DNA of 7,328 bases from contig JAUVJE010000126.1 of assembly GCA_030592355.1 (NCBI GenBank), positions 1 through 7,328 on the forward strand, given 5' to 3'. This DNA comes from Clostridia bacterium (lineage in GTDB: Bacteria > Bacillota > Clostridia > DUPQ01). This document shows positions 6,107 to 7,328 of this stretch, one piece after another (the stretch's first letter is position 1; each line of letters begins with the position of its first letter). The notes under the pieces are model-generated. The model was not told the origin of the DNA, searched no databases, and was given only the letters and a program-made list of their open reading frames with translations. The translations under genes and the position numbers were made by a program.

Positions 6107-7255
6107 ATGGAACTGGTATTCGTAGTAATACTGCTAATGCTTTTTTTTCTCATTGAGATTCTGTTTTTCAAATTCACACTGATAAAGGGACTTATTTATA
6201 CATTGTCTTTCAGTAAAACAGAAGCCTTTGAAGGCGATGACATGTTTGTAGATGAGGAAATCTATAATAAAAAGCCGGTGCCCGTACCATGGGTAAAAGC
6301 TGATATACACTCTTCAAAGTGGCTTGAATTTGCCGGAGCCAGTTCATCAATAGTTGATGAGCGTAGGTTTGTAACCAGTGGATTCATGCTGAGATCTTAC
6401 CAAAAAACAAAGAGGCGCTGGTATATGAAGTGCACAAAAAGGGGAGTTTTTGATATAGAGAATGCTACTGTTACATGCGGAGATATACTGGGTCTGATTT
6501 CTGAGTCGAGAGCAGTTCCCGTTAATACCAGATTGATTGTATATCCAGGGATGATAGATATTAATGAGATGTTTTTTTCTACAAGAGATATACTTGGGGA
6601 TGCTATTGTAAAAAGATTCATAATGGACGATCCATTCATAGTGAAAGGCATTCGCGAGTATATACCGGGTGATCCTATTAACCGTGTAAACTGGAAGGCT
6701 ACTGCAAAAACCAATAAACTTATGGTTAATGAAAATGATTTTACAACAAAGGTCGGAATTACGGTTCTCATGAATGTTCAGTCGGATTACGGGGAATTTG
6801 ATTTTGTAAAAAATAAAGATGTCATCGAATTGGCGGTAAAGGTATCGGCAACGGCTCTTAACAGAGGATACGGCCAGGGCGTTCCTGTAAGATTCGGAAG
6901 TAATGCATGTACAGTTGATGACGGTAGAAACATGATTCTTACCGAGTCGGGTTCGGGACAGGAGCACATGAAGCATATGCTTTTTAAACTTGCTCAGCTG
7001 AAATTAAAAAACCTGCGGGATTTTGAAATATATTTATCTCAGTTGGAAAACAAAATTAGCAATACCCAGATTTATATTATAACTGCATTTTTAAGCGATG
7101 AGATACTTGCGGAAGCCACTCGGCTTAGCATACTTGACAATACCGTGAAAATTCTGGTACTGGATTCGAAGTATATTAATGGACCTGTTTCGCGGGATGT
7201 AGAAATATTTTATATGAAAAGAAAACCCTGGAAAACAGAGGGAGACCTGCAATGA
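6107..7255 (+). CDS. DUF58-family membrane-anchored protein
   Basis: This 382-residue protein starts 4 bp after the moxR-family stop; AAAGG (6095-6099) inside the end of that gene is its probable ribosome site. Residues 4-30 are strongly hydrophobic, with one or two short membrane passes. The family signature EYIPGDPINRVNWKATAK lies at 184-201, preceded by the beta-rich region ending GDILGLISESRAVPVNTRLI (125-144). About 215-370 corresponds to the vWA-like part of the family, but where a metal-ion site DxSxS is usual it reads VLMNVQSDYG (220-229), so the metal site seems degenerate. DUF58 proteins are paired with MoxR ATPases and often with transglutaminase-like membrane proteins; a role in envelope or protein maturation is inferred from that pairing, not shown. 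The last codons overlap the next gene by ATGA. Confidence 0.92.
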   Translation: MELVFVVILLMLFFLIEILFFKFTLIKGLIYTLSFSKTEAFEGDDMFVDEEIYNKKPVPVPWVKADIHSSKWLEFAGASSSIVDERRFVTSGFMLRSYQKTKRRWYMKCTKRGVFDIENATVTCGDILGLISESRAVPVNTRLIVYPGMIDINEMFFSTRDILGDAIVKRFIMDDPFIVKGIREYIPGDPINRVNWKATAKTNKLMVNENDFTTKVGITVLMNVQSDYGEFDFVKNKDVIELAVKVSATALNRGYGQGVPVRFGSNACTVDDGRNMILTESGSGQEHMKHMLFKLAQLKLKNLRDFEIYLSQLENKISNTQIYIITAFLSDEILAEATRLSILDNTVKILVLDSKYINGPVSRDVEIFYMKRKPWKTEGDLQ

Positions 7256-7328
7256 AGGATTTAAAAAAAATAATTGTCAGGAAAATAATTCCCCTGATTG
7301 CTATTTTGGGGTGCTGCGGTGGGGTGGC
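7252..7328 (+). CDS. N-terminal start of a membrane protein, cut by window edge
   Basis: ATG 7252 overlaps the stop of the DUF58 gene (ATGA) and follows GAGGGAG (7238-7244) at a 7-base spacing. Twenty-five codons are visible, beginning MKDLKKIIVRKIIPLIAILG: a basic N-terminus leading into a hydrophobic segment, as in a first membrane pass or signal anchor. From the MoxR-DUF58 context the best guess is the multi-pass transglutaminase-like protein common in third position, but nothing in these 25 residues proves it. Confidence 0.7.
   Translation, partial: MKDLKKIIVRKIIPLIAILGCCGGV

Noticed and set aside
6347..6976. 209-codon open frame on the minus strand inside the DUF58 gene
   Set aside because: It is antisense to a well-conserved gene and has no recognisable domain or ribosome site; its length is a by-product of the AT-rich coding strand.
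1..7328. CRISPR array, tRNA or rRNA genes, intact transposase
   Set aside because: No regularly spaced repeats, cloverleaf-like sequence with a CCA end, rRNA motifs or DDE transposase signatures were seen on either strand.

Overview
The window looks like chromosome of a low-GC, Gram-positive, anaerobic Firmicute, most likely a Clostridia member. The evidence is the AT-rich sequence, strong AGGAGG-type ribosome binding sites, near-consensus sigma-A promoters, a T-box leader in front of an aminoacyl-tRNA synthetase gene, and a stand-alone flavodiiron protein. Species cannot be fixed from sequence reading alone. All confident genes are on the + strand.

Layout. Positions 1-427 hold no confident gene: there is an unexplained open stretch at 27-239 on the minus strand, a pair of 10-bp direct repeats, a perfect 9-bp-arm dyad and a good promoter. 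Positions 428-787 encode a 119-residue membrane protein with a degenerate J-like domain. Positions 936-2126 encode a complete FprA-type flavodiiron protein. The 373-bp gap 2127-2499 carries a promoter and a proline-type T-box leader with its terminator, which control proS (2500-4191, bacterial-type prolyl-tRNA synthetase). From 4261 a second promoter region with an operator-like dyad precedes a co-directional cluster: a larger J-like membrane protein (4295-5116), a MoxR-family AAA+ ATPase (5143-6102), a DUF58 protein (6107-7255) and the first 25 codons of a membrane protein cut by the window edge (7252 onward), probably the transglutaminase-like partner usual in such clusters.

How the genes work together. 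FprA would reduce O2 or NO in an anaerobe, and ProS charges tRNA-Pro under feedback from uncharged tRNA-Pro through the T-box. The last four genes have 26-bp, 4-bp and overlapping junctions and so form one probable operon. MoxR ATPases and DUF58 proteins are known as a chaperone-like, metal-insertion or envelope-maturation module. What is unusual is that the module is headed by a membrane J-like protein lacking the HPD motif and carrying an outer domain. A short paralogue of that protein lies 3.5 kb upstream, on the other side of fprA and proS. The two share about 30 identical positions over about 73 aligned residues. This pair, and its link to MoxR/DUF58, is the best candidate for something undescribed here.
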